This document shows positions 49,357 through 59,217 of a stretch of 64,000 bases of DNA, piece after piece (position 1 is the first letter of the stretch; each line of letters starts with the position of its first letter). The position numbers were made by a program, and so were the translations under genes. This DNA is from Aurantiochytrium sp. KH105 (taxonomy: Eukaryota > Sar > Bigyra > Thraustochytrida > Thraustochytriidae). Under the pieces are notes generated by a model, which was not told the origin of the DNA, did no database searches, and saw only the letters and a list, made by a program, of their open reading frames with translations. The stretch covers positions 98,379 through 162,378 of the forward strand of contig BGKB01000278.1 of assembly GCA_003116975.1 (NCBI GenBank). The letters are read 5' to 3'.

Positions 49357-51441
49357 ATGATGCGGGAGGACGCCGAGACGAGTGGCGGCGGCGCGCCCGA
49401 CGAGGCCGCGACCGGCGCGGAGCAGGCGCAGGCGCAGGAGCAAGAGCAGGGGCGACGAGAAGGGGGGGCTGGCGAGGAGCCCGGCGACGAGAAGAAGGAG
49501 GACGCGGAGGACGTGGGACCTCTGCCATTCTCGCAAGAGGATCTCGAAGCGGCAATTCGCGTGGGCGAGGCCCTCAAGCGCGATGGGGACTTGTACGAGC
49601 GCAAGGACATGCGGCCGGTGCGCATCGCCTGGGGCGGCTTTATCCAGCAAAGGGCGCGCAAGATGTTCAATGTAAAGTCAAAGTTTGACGAGCGCAAACA
49701 GCGTGAAATGCGGCAGCGGGCCCACGACAAGAGAATTCTCGAGCAACGACGCCTCCGCGCGCAGCGACTTGCACACCTTAAAGCGCTCCAGAATGCGAGT
49801 AACAGCGCGCTCGCTGCCATCCCCGATGGAGCCGTAGACGATGGCATCAACACGAGCGCCGGCACCGCGGGAGGCGCCGAGTCCGTAGTCCAGCTTCTCC
49901 GGGCCGAGGGCGCCCTTGCTGACGACGAGGGCACCCCGCATAAAAAGCTCAAGCTCGACGATGGTGACGCCAAGGCCGCTGATGCTCGTGGTCATACGAG
50001 CGAAGGAGGAGAAGGCGCGAACGCCAGCAACAACGAGAACGATGACGATGATGAAGGCGACCTCTTGCACCGTCCGCGTTCGTGCTATTGTTGCAAGGCT
50101 CGCTTTTTCAAGATGCACCAATTTTACGATAGCTTTTGCCCAACATGCGCCAAGCTGAACTGGGATAAACGTTTCCAGACATGCGATATGAAGGGCAAAT
50201 TTGTTTTGGTGACCGGAGGACGCGTCAAAATTGGGTACCAGATTGCGCTAAAGTGTCTGCGCATGGGTGCGCATGTTATTGTGACAACGCGCTTCACCGC
50301 CGATGCCGCGCTGCGCTTCGCCAAGGAAAAGGACTTTGGCAGCTTCAAAGACCGTCTGAAGATCGAAGGTCTCGACTTTAGGGACATTAAAGCCGTCGAG
50401 GGCTTTGCGCTCACCCTCGCAAGACGTTTGGACCGTCTTGACGTGATTATCAATAACGCCTGCCAGACCATTCGCCGTCCACCCCAGTATTACAAGCACT
50501 TGCTGCCCACCGAAGAGGCGTTTTTGAAGCTACGTGATGGCACCATGAAGGAGGCTGATCTGCCGCCCGGGCTTGTTCCCGCGCAGGTTGAGGCTGCAAA
50601 CGCCGTCATCGACGAGACGCCCTGGCACGGACTCACGGCGCAGGATGCGGCCATCAAGGACAGTGTTCCGGACGTGGCGGGCGTGTCCGGGACTGCGGCG
50701 GGCGCTTCTTCTGGCAAGGAGGATAATGACGCCAATGGCGCATCATCTTCTGACGCTACCGAGAACGACACTGTGAGCAAACGTTCTAAAACAAGTGCCT
50801 CCTCGCAGGTGCTCTCCTCGGCGCACATGACGCAGACGGCTCTTGCGCCAGACGATGTGGAGAATAGCGAAGAGGTCTTCCCAACGGGCCAGGTAGACGT
50901 GAATGGGCAGCAGATCGACTTGCGCAAGCGCACTTCGTGGGTGCTCACTCTTTCAGAGGTTTCGACCGCTGAGATCGTAGAGGTGCTTGCCGTCAACGCG
51001 GTGGCGCCAATGATCCTCGCAGGCAAACTCAAGGGTCTCATGGTGAAGACACGCGACGACGATCGCGCTGCGAATCGCAAGGATGACGGGCGCTACATTG
51101 TGAATGTTTCCGCTATGGAGGGCAAGTTTAACCGCGTCAAGTCACCCTTTCACGCTCATACCAATGCCGCAAAGAGCAGTCTGAACATGGTCACGCTCAC
51201 AAGCGGCCCCGATTACGCACAACACGGCATCTTCATGACAGCTGTGGACACTGGCTGGGTGAACATCGAGCTGCCCACGCTCGAGGCTGCTCGGGTTGTC
51301 AAGACAAACAATTTCCAGACGCCAATTGATGAGGTCGACGCCGCAGCTCGGGTGCTCGATCCTGTCGTTTCTGGCATGCTGGACCCGGAGAAACGCCAGC
51401 ACTCTGTCTTCTTGAAGGACTATCACATCACTGAGTGGTAA
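49357..51441 (+). CDS. Large SDR-fold oxidoreductase with N-terminal Cys zinc motif
   Basis: 694 residues from the first of two consecutive ATGs. An acidic/Glu-rich N-terminus and a basic helix (about 100-150) lead to a four-Cys motif (SCYCCKARFF, then FCPTCAKLNW; about residues 245-270). A Rossmann SDR domain follows: KFVLVTGGRVKIGYQIALKC, LDVIINNACQT, and later YIVNVSAMEGKFNR and DTGWVNIE. A long low-complexity insert (about 450-530) splits the SDR core. At the YxxxK position the sequence is TNAAK, so Tyr is replaced by Thr; from memory, relatives of this zinc-motif SDR group share HTN-AK here, so it may be a family trait. Cofactor binding looks intact; the reaction is unknown. Confidence 0.85.
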   Translation: MMREDAETSGGGAPDEAATGAEQAQAQEQEQGRREGGAGEEPGDEKKEDAEDVGPLPFSQEDLEAAIRVGEALKRDGDLYERKDMRPVRIAWGGFIQQRARKMFNVKSKFDERKQREMRQRAHDKRILEQRRLRAQRLAHLKALQNASNSALAAIPDGAVDDGINTSAGTAGGAESVVQLLRAEGALADDEGTPHKKLKLDDGDAKAADARGHTSEGGEGANASNNENDDDDEGDLLHRPRSCYCCKARFFKMHQFYDSFCPTCAKLNWDKRFQTCDMKGKFVLVTGGRVKIGYQIALKCLRMGAHVIVTTRFTADAALRFAKEKDFGSFKDRLKIEGLDFRDIKAVEGFALTLARRLDRLDVIINNACQTIRRPPQYYKHLLPTEEAFLKLRDGTMKEADLPPGLVPAQVEAANAVIDETPWHGLTAQDAAIKDSVPDVAGVSGTAAGASSGKEDNDANGASSSDATENDTVSKRSKTSASSQVLSSAHMTQTALAPDDVENSEEVFPTGQVDVNGQQIDLRKRTSWVLTLSEVSTAEIVEVLAVNAVAPMILAGKLKGLMVKTRDDDRAANRKDDGRYIVNVSAMEGKFNRVKSPFHAHTNAAKSSLNMVTLTSGPDYAQHGIFMTAVDTGWVNIELPTLEAARVVKTNNFQTPIDEVDAAARVLDPVVSGMLDPEKRQHSVFLKDYHITEW

Positions 51442-51973
51442 TCTTTTTCAATCACGATACTGTAGCGAAAGAAATGGTTGTCTTTGTGTGAGATCTTCTT
51501 TCTCGATCTGCTAGTTCGCACAACAAGAAAGCAAACAAGAAACAATGTGGGTCCTCTGTCTTTGCTTTGGCTACCATGCGATGAGATGTCACTAAAGCGT
51601 TTTCAAAATCTAACTTCCATGCTCTGCTTGATTCTTTCTTCCCTCCCCCCCCCCTTCCCCCAGACGAAGAGAGGGTTGCATCTAACTTCTTCGATGTCGA
51701 TGTTGGAGTTGTTGTGTGAAAACAGAGAGATAAGGAATGAAGGAAAGGAATGTTCGTGTTTTCATTATTTTCGTTTTTGTTCATACTTCTTCACAGAGAC
51801 GAAGGTCTGATCTTTGCCATGACAAAGCAAGTTCTTCTAACCTTAAAAACAAGGAGGCTTCACGGATCGGACCTTTGGGGGGAGGAAGCACGCAGGGTGG
51901 GCGGCGCATTGATATAACGTATGTATGTATGCACAATGTCGGTCTTCTTCCTCTATTCATATTTGCTTTGATC
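51442..51973. other. Convergent spacer between large SDR and ankyrin genes
   Basis: 532 bp. It contains a pyrimidine-rich run ending CAG (about 51630-51663) that resembles a 3' splice site, and GTAT repeats near 51919. No protein-coding signal is seen. Confidence 0.5.
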
Positions 51974-54742
51974 TCACGCGTTGGAATGCAAAAAAGGAAT
52001 GCGACGGAGCCTTTCGCGCGTGCTCATCGATGCGGAGGAAGAAGATCTCGGCGCTGCCGAGCCCGAAGTGCTGCTGGAGGTCCCGGATGGCTGGTTCGAC
52101 CGTGAAGGTGATCGCGTGCTCTGCGTAGCCCGACGAGGACCACGACGCGACGAGAGTGGACGCGCGCGAGGCTGCTGCTCCGCGTTCTCCCTGCGACGTG
52201 AGGAGCGCCCAGGTCGCGAGACGTTGCAGGTGAGGCGACTGAGAATACTCCTGCCGCTCCCCGAGGAACGCTGCGCCCGTTCGGCATCTTCTTCGTGATG
52301 ATGAGCAGCCTCGATCGGCTGAGGGCTGGGCGATCGGGCGTCTTGTTGGGCAAGTGCGGGAGGTGGGGGAGGAACATCGACAAGCGGCGGGCACTCGCGG
52401 AATGAGGCACGCAGCGCGTCGAGGACACCGCGAGAGGCCTTCACACGCTTGGCGAAGGCGAGGACATCAATCCCTTGCGGGCCTGCAGAGGCAATACAGT
52501 CTCCACAAATGTCAAAGGCATCCTTGCACGTGCGACATGACCTAAAGTGGTCTTGCACCTCTGCACTTGCGGGCAAACAGCACACATCGCAAGTAAAGGT
52601 TTCGGCTCCAGCAAAAGGCTGCAAATCGTGGCCCTGCGGGCAGCATTGCGCCAGACCGCTCTGCCGAGGCGGCTTCGTGCCACAGAGTCGCTGTACGAGT
52701 TCTATGTGGTCTTTGCGCACCGCGGCAAGCAGCGGGCTGCTGAGCTGCGACCCGTTGAGACGGTCCAAACGGGGAATGCCCGCGTCCAGAAACTTCAAAG
52801 CTATATTCGGGGAGTCCAACGAGCAGGCACCAACTAGCGTTCGAACGTCATCCTTGTTGTTGCTGTTGCTGCTGCCGCGGCGGCGTTGTTCCAGCAAATA
52901 GTCGACCATCCGCTCGTGTGAGCTGAGTGCTGCAAGACGAAGCCCAGACGCTCCTTCGGTATCCTCCGCTTGCGCGTTTGCCCCTGCCTTGAGGAGAAGC
53001 TCTGCTATCTTTTGGGAACCAGCAGCACACGCAGCTAGAAAAGGAGTCCTTCCTTGATCGTCTTGCAGCTCCAGCGAGGGCGAGGCCATATCGAACAGAA
53101 GTTTCGCGGCAGCGACCAAATCTGTCTGGGCGCAAAAGTGCAGACAGGTGTTCCCCGAATCGTCCTGCCGGTCGACGTCAGCGTCATGCTCGAGCAAAAG
53201 CGTAAAAAGCGATGGGTCGAACTCGGATTGGCCTGCGAGCGCTAGGTGCAACGGGGTCCGGCAGTCCTCATCAGGGTGATTAATGTCGTAGGGTGCCTGT
53301 TCGAGGAGCATTTGCACAGCGCCAAGATTGCCTGCGCGAACGGCGAGATTGAGCGCCGAGGATTCAGAATTGTCCGTGTGGGTTGCGTCCGCGCCGTACG
53401 ACAGCAAGAGTCGCACCACACTCGGTGCATCCAGAGGCCCCTCGCAAACGGCCAAGAGCGGCGTCCGGCCCTTTTCGTCCTCCATGTCGACCAGCACCTG
53501 CTTGGAGTTGCGACCACGCGAAGAGTCGCGCATAAGTAAGAGTTTGCAAAAGGGTTCGGAGCCCGCAATTGCAGCGTAGTGCAACGGGGTCTGGCCCTGG
53601 TTGTCACGGGCGCGTACGTCAACGCCTCGTTCCACAAGAATGCGTGCAGATGCGAGGCTTGGCTGCGCAGCCAAACAGGCTTTGTGCAGCACGGAACGGC
53701 CGTGCTTGTCGCGCACAGAGGTGTCAGCGCCGGCGTCGAGCAAAAGGCCAACAAGCTCGGGATAGTTGTTGTAGCAAGCAATATGGAGAGCGGTGATACT
53801 CACATCCGATCGGTTTTCCACGCTGGCGCCAGCTTTGATGAGCATTTCCAAAATACTCCGTGAGCCAGCGCCCTCTGTGCAGCAGAGCATGAGTGGCGTC
53901 CATTGGTTGGACGGAATAACCATGTCGACTGGAGCCCCGGAGGACAGCACCAGCGCGGCGACACGGTCGAGGCTGTATCGCGCAGCCATGTGCAGGGCGG
54001 TCCACCCCTCTGGATCGGCATAGTCGACGCGTGTCCCTCGCTTGATGAGGAGGTCCGCCAGCTCGAACTGGACCTTGCGCGCCATGCAAGCACGCAAAAG
54101 AGGATTGAGGCCCTCGCTATCGAGTTTGTTGGGGTCCGCACCACCGTCAAGAAGCACGCGCGCACATTCGATGTGGGACTCCATTGCGCAAAAGTGCAAC
54201 GGGGCCATCCCGTCCGTTGTGGTGGCGTTTGGGTCGGCACCAAAGTCGAGCAGGAGCTCCACGACGCGCTTGTCGCCCCGGCCCTCTGTGCAGCTCACGT
54301 GCAAGAGACTCCAGGCCGACTTGCTCGGAGACAGACACGCGTCTGCAGGGACTCCGCGTTCTAAGAGCTCCCGTACGGTCACGACATCTCCCCCGGACAC
54401 GGCTGTGACCAGCTCGCGAGTGAGGTCCGCCTCGACGCCGTCGCTCGTTTCGCGTCGTTTGAAGCGCGCAGCATCTCGTGCTGAGCGCACAAGGTCCTTA
54501 TCTACAGGTGCTCCTCCATGGTCGCTTTCCTCTCGCTTTCCTTCGTCTTCGGTATCCTCTGCCTCGTGTTCTTCATCCTCGTCGTCTTCATCGTCCTGGT
54601 CGCGCCTTTTCGGCTCCAGCAGCTTATGGAGTTTTTGTTTCTGCTGCTGCTGCTGCTGCTGCTGCTGTTCCTGTTGCTGCTGCTGCTGCTGATGATGGTG
54701 ACGCTGCTGTCCTTCCTCCTGCTGCTGCTGCTGCTGCTGCTN
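51974..54742 (-). CDS. Multi-ankyrin-repeat protein with C-terminal zinc-binding Cys/His domain (5' end unresolved)
   Basis: About 16 ankyrin repeats (for example GMAPLHFCAMESHIECARVL and GQTPLHYAAIAG) run from about 54410 down to about 52700. A zinc-binding module of the C-P-x-G-H, C-x2-C, C-x2-C, C-x2-C kind follows (CCPQGHDLQPFAG, then FDICGDCIASAG, near 52640-52490), then a Pro-rich and Ser/Arg-rich tail. The N-terminal part is poly-Gln and acidic. No ATG exists in this frame upstream of the first ankyrin repeats, and the poly-Gln tract carries an ambiguous base at 54742. The true start is therefore missing from the frame, through an assembly error in the repeat, an upstream exon, or non-ATG initiation. 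Ankyrin repeats mediate protein binding; no enzyme domain is seen. Confidence 0.83.
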   Translation of the reverse strand, partial: XQQQQQQQEEGQQRHHHQQQQQQQEQQQQQQQQQKQKLHKLLEPKRRDQDDEDDEDEEHEAEDTEDEGKREESDHGGAPVDKDLVRSARDAARFKRRETSDGVEADLTRELVTAVSGGDVVTVRELLERGVPADACLSPSKSAWSLLHVSCTEGRGDKRVVELLLDFGADPNATTTDGMAPLHFCAMESHIECARVLLDGGADPNKLDSEGLNPLLRACMARKVQFELADLLIKRGTRVDYADPEGWTALHMAARYSLDRVAALVLSSGAPVDMVIPSNQWTPLMLCCTEGAGSRSILEMLIKAGASVENRSDVSITALHIACYNNYPELVGLLLDAGADTSVRDKHGRSVLHKACLAAQPSLASARILVERGVDVRARDNQGQTPLHYAAIAGSEPFCKLLLMRDSSRGRNSKQVLVDMEDEKGRTPLLAVCEGPLDAPSVVRLLLSYGADATHTDNSESSALNLAVRAGNLGAVQMLLEQAPYDINHPDEDCRTPLHLALAGQSEFDPSLFTLLLEHDADVDRQDDSGNTCLHFCAQTDLVAAAKLLFDMASPSLELQDDQGRTPFLAACAAGSQKIAELLLKAGANAQAEDTEGASGLRLAALSSHERMVDYLLEQRRRGSSNSNNKDDVRTLVGACSLDSPNIALKFLDAGIPRLDRLNGSQLSSPLLAAVRKDHIELVQRLCGTKPPRQSGLAQCCPQGHDLQPFAGAETFTCDVCCLPASAEVQDHFRSCRTCKDAFDICGDCIASAGPQGIDVLAFAKRVKASRGVLDALRASFRECPPLVDVPPPPPALAQQDARSPSPQPIEAAHHHEEDAERAQRSSGSGRSILSRLTCNVSRPGRSSRRRENAEQQPRARPLSSRRGPRRATQSTRSPSRSNQPSGTSSSTSGSAAPRSSSSASMSTRERLRRIPFLHSNA

Positions 54743-56265
54743 GGCCTGCGCCGGCCGCGCCCGCGCCTCGCCTGGCGGCCTTGGCCTGCTCCGCGCGCGC
54801 GCGCTTCGGCCGCCCGGCGGAGTCGGGTCGACGCGGCGCGGGGCGAGAGATGGGATGGATGAGCCGAGCCGAGCCGGGAGAGGAGAGGAGAGGAGAGGAG
54901 AGATGAGATGAGATGCACGCGACGAATGAGCGAGCGCACGCTCGGACGCGCGGCGCGGGGAGCGTCTCGACGCCCTCGCGGCGCTCGGCCGGCTGCCTGC
55001 GCGGCGGGCTGCCTGCGCAGCGGGCTGCCTGCGCGGGACCTGCGCGCGCCGAGCCTGATAATAAGAGTAAGCCCGCGTTGGGGTTTTGGTCTTCCTGCGC
55101 GACACGGCCGGTGTTCAATTTGTTCGATTGACTCGGATCGACTTTGGTTTATTTGTCCGGCCAGGCGGGTGTGTGACCTGTGGCGACAGTGAATTATACC
55201 GCTCCGCTCCGGTTTAGGCTACTTGCTACTGCTCGGCTGATTGTGTTTTTTATTCCCCGGCCCTGTTCTCAAGTCGATTGACCCTGCGCATAACCCACTC
55301 CGTTCCGCGACTCGGAGGTTGCGCCGCGCATCCTCGCCGCTCGCCGCGTTGCGCCGCGCATCCTCGCCGCTCGCCGCGCTCCGTTCCGCTCCGCTCCGGG
55401 GGTTCTTCTCCCCTCCTCCCGCGCTCCGCTCCGCATCGCCGCAGGGCGCGGCCACGGAGGCGCCGAGGGAGCGAGGGAGGGAGGGAGGGAGGCCGACAGC
55501 GAGGGAAGGGAAAGAAAGGAATAAGAAAAGGGAGAAAGAAAGAAAGAAAGAAAGAAAGGGAAAAGAGAGGAAATAAAGATAGGGGGAAAGAAGGAGGCAG
55601 GAAGTTGACCTGGAAAGCAGCGGTAATAAAGAAGAAGGGCGGAGGCGGCGAGCACGTGCAGCGCGTGCCGCACGTGCTGCAAAGCGAGGCCACACCAGGT
55701 CCGGCCCGAGCCGACTGGGCGGGCGAGGCGAGGCGACAAACAACAGCGGCAGCGGCGGCAGCAGCAGCAACAAGGGCTGACCGACCGACCGATACACCGA
55801 CGGACGAGGCCCGGAACGAGGGAGGGCGAGAAAGCAAGCGCAAGCCCGGCCGCCAGACCGACCGACTCGGCCCGGCAGTCAAGTCAAGTTGCCCACCCGT
55901 CTTGCGACCAAGGCCAACCACGACTTGACGAAAAGAAGACGTACGAGGTGTGCACGCAGGTGGGGTGGGGAAATGCGTGTGTAGGCAGGCAGGCAGCCCC
56001 AGCCCAGCTGCAGCAGCTGCGCGCGCTTGTGACCTGGCTCGGTTTGCAAAAGTTGCCCGCACACACACACTCACTCACGCACTCGCACATCGCTCCCTCG
56101 CTCGCTCGCTCGCTTGTTGATCCGTCGGGCGGTAGAACAGCCAGCAGCAGTTCAGCTTTCACCACGCTAGTGTCGTGCGATTTGCAACGTACATTCAACG
56201 GAGAAAATAACCCATTGCTGAACATAGAGAGATAGCTTTGTGGATGGATTAGACGGTACAAGCTA
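54743..56265. other. GC-rich, repeat-rich region upstream of the ankyrin gene
   Basis: About 1.5 kb between the ankyrin and PiggyBac-like genes. It contains AGGAG repeats (54878-54902), GCGCCGCGCATCCTCGCCGC duplicated near 55319-55375, a GAAA/GGGA-rich tract (about 55480-55560), and CTCG repeats near 56096-56115. Minus-strand open frames reach 270 codons but are Ser/Phe/Arg-rich mirror images of the repeats and are not accepted as genes. The missing 5' end of the ankyrin gene may lie here. Confidence 0.45.
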
Positions 56266-58560
56266 CTAGGGAGGGAGGGTACTACTTCCGCCGCCATCGA
56301 GGTAATGCAGAGGAATGCAGTCCTTGCAAAGTCGGACGACATGATCCGAAATCCATTGCGGAGCGTCACCCTTTCGCGCAAGGGAGCATGTGAGGCAAAA
56401 ATTGCAAGTCTTAACCGCAGCTGTGCGGTTCCGCGCCTTGCACTCCGAGCAGCGTAGCTTCGGATTGGCCTGCTTCCAAATTTTAGCCTCGCGATTGAAT
56501 TGTGTCATCCCCTTGATAACGTGCGTCGAGGCAGCATTCGCTTGATCGTGCGGCACCAGGCCTGCATTTGCTGCCTTGTCCAGCGTCTCGCGCGGATCCA
56601 TCATCACGTCTGCAGGCTCGCCGACTTCTGGTCTTCCTGTGAGAAGAGCCTCGATCAGTTGCGAGACAAAATTATCAAAGCTCGACGGCGCTGCAGACTC
56701 GAGCTGATGTGCGCGATAAGCGTCGACCACATTCATGCCCAAGAGCGACCCGAAAAGGCGGCCACGCCAACATCGAATCGGGAAAGCGCGCTCAAAAGCT
56801 GCGATCTCGGCGCGCACTTGATCATGTTTTCGCATTACGTCGATGCTGTCCAAGTGCTCAGCGGTGATGGAATCGCGCGATATTTCCGTCAAGTCTGATG
56901 CATTCTTTTCGTCTGTCCAAACGGATGCCGGGACAGCGACGGCTTTACCTGCAGCCGTTGAACCGCACGTCGACAAGGTGCTGTAAATCTTACCCGACGG
57001 CGACTTCCATCCCGTCGCCAGCACGTCGACGTCATGCAGAAGAGCTTTAGTCCGGTACATGGCCGTCTCACCTCGCAACGCCAAAGGAAGCGCCTCTAAA
57101 CTTGCACAGATTGCCAATGCGCCTTCGTCGTCCTTGTCAGCGATGTGCTCAGCATTCGTCGCAGGCCGGGATCCCATAAAGTACATGCCATCTTCGCTCC
57201 AAAGACGAGTTGCATTTGACAGCGAGACGACTGCTCCTTGCGCGTGCAAGGTTCGCTTTTCGCGCCAAGGGCGAACGAGTCGCTGCGTCTGGCGAAAGGT
57301 CTCGTTTGATGAATGGTTAAGCGCCTTCGTGCCAAGCTCCACGCGCATGATGATGCCGGACGCGCAACAGGTCGCAGCTTGAATCTGAAGCGGCACAGGA
57401 CCATTAGCGGAATGATCTGTATCAGCGCCATCGTGCATTAAAAAAGTATCCATGTCACGGTAGCCAAAGCGCGGGCGCGCCCATATTTTCCCTTGTGGAT
57501 CGTACACGCCGACAGAAAGACGGCCTCCCGGCGTCACATGCTGTCTTCGTTGGTCATTGAAGCCTCTCACAAGGAGTTCTAGGCTTGGACAGCTTGGATA
57601 AGTCATGATGTCCCCCTCTGACGCAAAGGTTGTGAATGTAGAGGACGTTGGTTCGTCTTGTGTTCCTAGCTCAGCAAAGGCCAAACAATCGAGCACATCG
57701 CGGAATCTCTCGAGAGAAACGAAGGTCGAAAGCTGTTGCCCTCGCGCCGTGACAGTTCTTTGCCAGACTTGTTTCGAAGACAAGTTCGGATGCTGGGCGC
57801 GCAGTATTATCGCGCCAAACAGTTTTTGCAGCTCATCGACTGACGCTATGCGAAGCTTTTGCATCTTCTCAAGCCGCTCATTCGTATACTGGACAATTTC
57901 TGCTAATGTCGCCCGAGACCATGAAAAGAGCTGAAAATAATCCAGCTCGCTTCTTTGCTCAGAAGCAGAGGCGGGCGGAGTGCTAGAGAGCGCCAAAGGA
58001 CCCCACGAAAGTCGTGCGGACGCGCCAAACGCCTCGGTATAAATATCTCGCACATCTTGCACTGGTTCTTCGCAGAGAGACCACGTTAGCCTTCCAGACC
58101 GGATCGCCGACGGTATGGAAGGTCGCATATCCTGCTCGTCGGCATCTTGAGGCGAAGACGTAGATCGCACATCTTGGCCATTGTTTGTCACAGGTTCGGG
58201 AGAGGTTCCGTCTCGGAAAAATGCAAGAGCAGGGTCGCCGTTGCTTACACTACCCGCTCGGGGTCGTTGGCTAGTCTCGCTTGCCTCAGCATTATCGGAG
58301 AGTTTTCGCTTACGTTGACGAGATGTTTTGAGGATGAGATCCCCTAGCGGGATACTCTGTGTCCTTGGCGCTACGTTGTGAAAATCTACATCCCAGCATT
58401 CCTCGTTTGGGCTGTCTTTGGTACGGCCGATAACCTCACCAGTCACCTCAGCGTCGGGGTTCTTGGTGGCTAATTTGGAAATTGAGACGGCGACGCTTGC
58501 GCCTGCCGAAATGCCTCCAGTGGTCTCTGCAATGAGTGCGTCTTGCCCGGACTCTGTCAT
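56266..58560 (-). CDS. PiggyBac transposase-derived protein, probably domesticated
   Basis: 764 residues from MTESGQDALIAE; the frame upstream has only a TTG start. An N-terminal Tudor-like/variable region (to about residue 190) precedes PiggyBac-type features: DYFQLFSWSRATLAEIVQYT, LQKLFGAIILRAQ, LERFRDVLDCLAF, FNDQRRQHVTPGGRLSVG and RCWRGRLFGSLLGMNVVDAY. A C-terminal Cys-rich domain (RCSECKARNR, CNFCLTC, LCKDCIPLHYL) follows, as in PiggyBac transposases. In active enzymes the PG-x2-LSVDE block carries the first catalytic Asp; here it reads LSVGV, so catalysis is probably lost. I found no terminal inverted repeats or flanking TTAA. It is better read as a host gene derived from a transposase than as a mobile element. 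Confidence 0.75.
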   Translation of the reverse strand: MTESGQDALIAETTGGISAGASVAVSISKLATKNPDAEVTGEVIGRTKDSPNEECWDVDFHNVAPRTQSIPLGDLILKTSRQRKRKLSDNAEASETSQRPRAGSVSNGDPALAFFRDGTSPEPVTNNGQDVRSTSSPQDADEQDMRPSIPSAIRSGRLTWSLCEEPVQDVRDIYTEAFGASARLSWGPLALSSTPPASASEQRSELDYFQLFSWSRATLAEIVQYTNERLEKMQKLRIASVDELQKLFGAIILRAQHPNLSSKQVWQRTVTARGQQLSTFVSLERFRDVLDCLAFAELGTQDEPTSSTFTTFASEGDIMTYPSCPSLELLVRGFNDQRRQHVTPGGRLSVGVYDPQGKIWARPRFGYRDMDTFLMHDGADTDHSANGPVPLQIQAATCCASGIIMRVELGTKALNHSSNETFRQTQRLVRPWREKRTLHAQGAVVSLSNATRLWSEDGMYFMGSRPATNAEHIADKDDEGALAICASLEALPLALRGETAMYRTKALLHDVDVLATGWKSPSGKIYSTLSTCGSTAAGKAVAVPASVWTDEKNASDLTEISRDSITAEHLDSIDVMRKHDQVRAEIAAFERAFPIRCWRGRLFGSLLGMNVVDAYRAHQLESAAPSSFDNFVSQLIEALLTGRPEVGEPADVMMDPRETLDKAANAGLVPHDQANAASTHVIKGMTQFNREAKIWKQANPKLRCSECKARNRTAAVKTCNFCLTCSLARKGDAPQWISDHVVRLCKDCIPLHYLDGGGSSTLPP

Positions 58561-58982
58561 CGCCACCTCCCCCTCCTCCGCACTCTTCACTCGCGATTCT
58601 TTCTCTGCCGTCTCCAGCTTTTGTTTCGCCACCAGCAGCGACAGAATAATCACCAGCAGAACCTGTCGCACGTACAACTGCAGCTAGAGCTCTAGCGCCG
58701 GCAGCGACAGCAGCGATAGCAGCAGGCAGCGCCACCAGCAGGTTTTTCCCCTTCGAACCGCGTCGTGAACTCGCCACGCGTGCGAGCAATCGTGTCAGGC
58801 CGCGGAGCCGCAGACACAGGGACGTGTGACCGCGCGCGCAAGAAGGCCGCGTTGCCACGGCCGGGCCTCGAGGTGCTCCTCGCGCTTTCCGATCAATCGA
58901 TCGATTGATCGGATCATTCAATCGGCCTCTCCATCAAACTTTCTCCAGCTCCTTCAACATTGCCTTTCTCTGTTTCTTCTTT

Positions 58983-59054
<72 letters not shown>

Positions 59055-59217
59055 TCACCTTTGCTCACAGTCAGTGCACGGCCGAGCGAAACGTCTCGAA
59101 ACCGCTCGGCCTCCGAACCTTCAACGTAACGTTCGCCTCTGCAACGCATAGTATCGCGGCACGGCACACACGATATTGCATGTGCCAGAGACGCGCGCAC
59201 GCGAGGCGCGAGGCGCG
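58561..59217. promoter_or_regulatory. Divergent promoter region with a 24-bp perfect palindrome and (TTTC)n
   Basis: 657 bp between the PiggyBac-like gene and the IQ gene. A perfect 24-bp palindrome built from GATCAATC/GATTGATC lies at 58889-58912, and a TTTC microsatellite at 58980-59056 ends 161 bp before the IQ-gene ATG. Confidence 0.6.
58980..59056. repeat. (TTTC)n microsatellite
   Basis: About 19 perfect TTTC units in the presumed leader or promoter of the IQ/coiled-coil gene; the same unit as at 16721-16783. Confidence 0.95.

Noticed and set aside
51600-51670. 3' splice-site-like pyrimidine tract ending in CAG
   Set aside because: It lies between two convergent stop codons with no coding sequence on either side that it could join.
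55219-56074. Minus-strand open frames of 190-270 codons upstream of the ankyrin gene
   Set aside because: They translate simple repeats (Ser/Phe/Leu and Arg runs) and carry no recognisable domain.
56100-58920. Intact PiggyBac transposon with terminal repeats
   Set aside because: No TTAA target sites or matching terminal inverted repeats were seen on either side. The nearby 24-bp palindrome at 58889 has no counterpart on the other flank.
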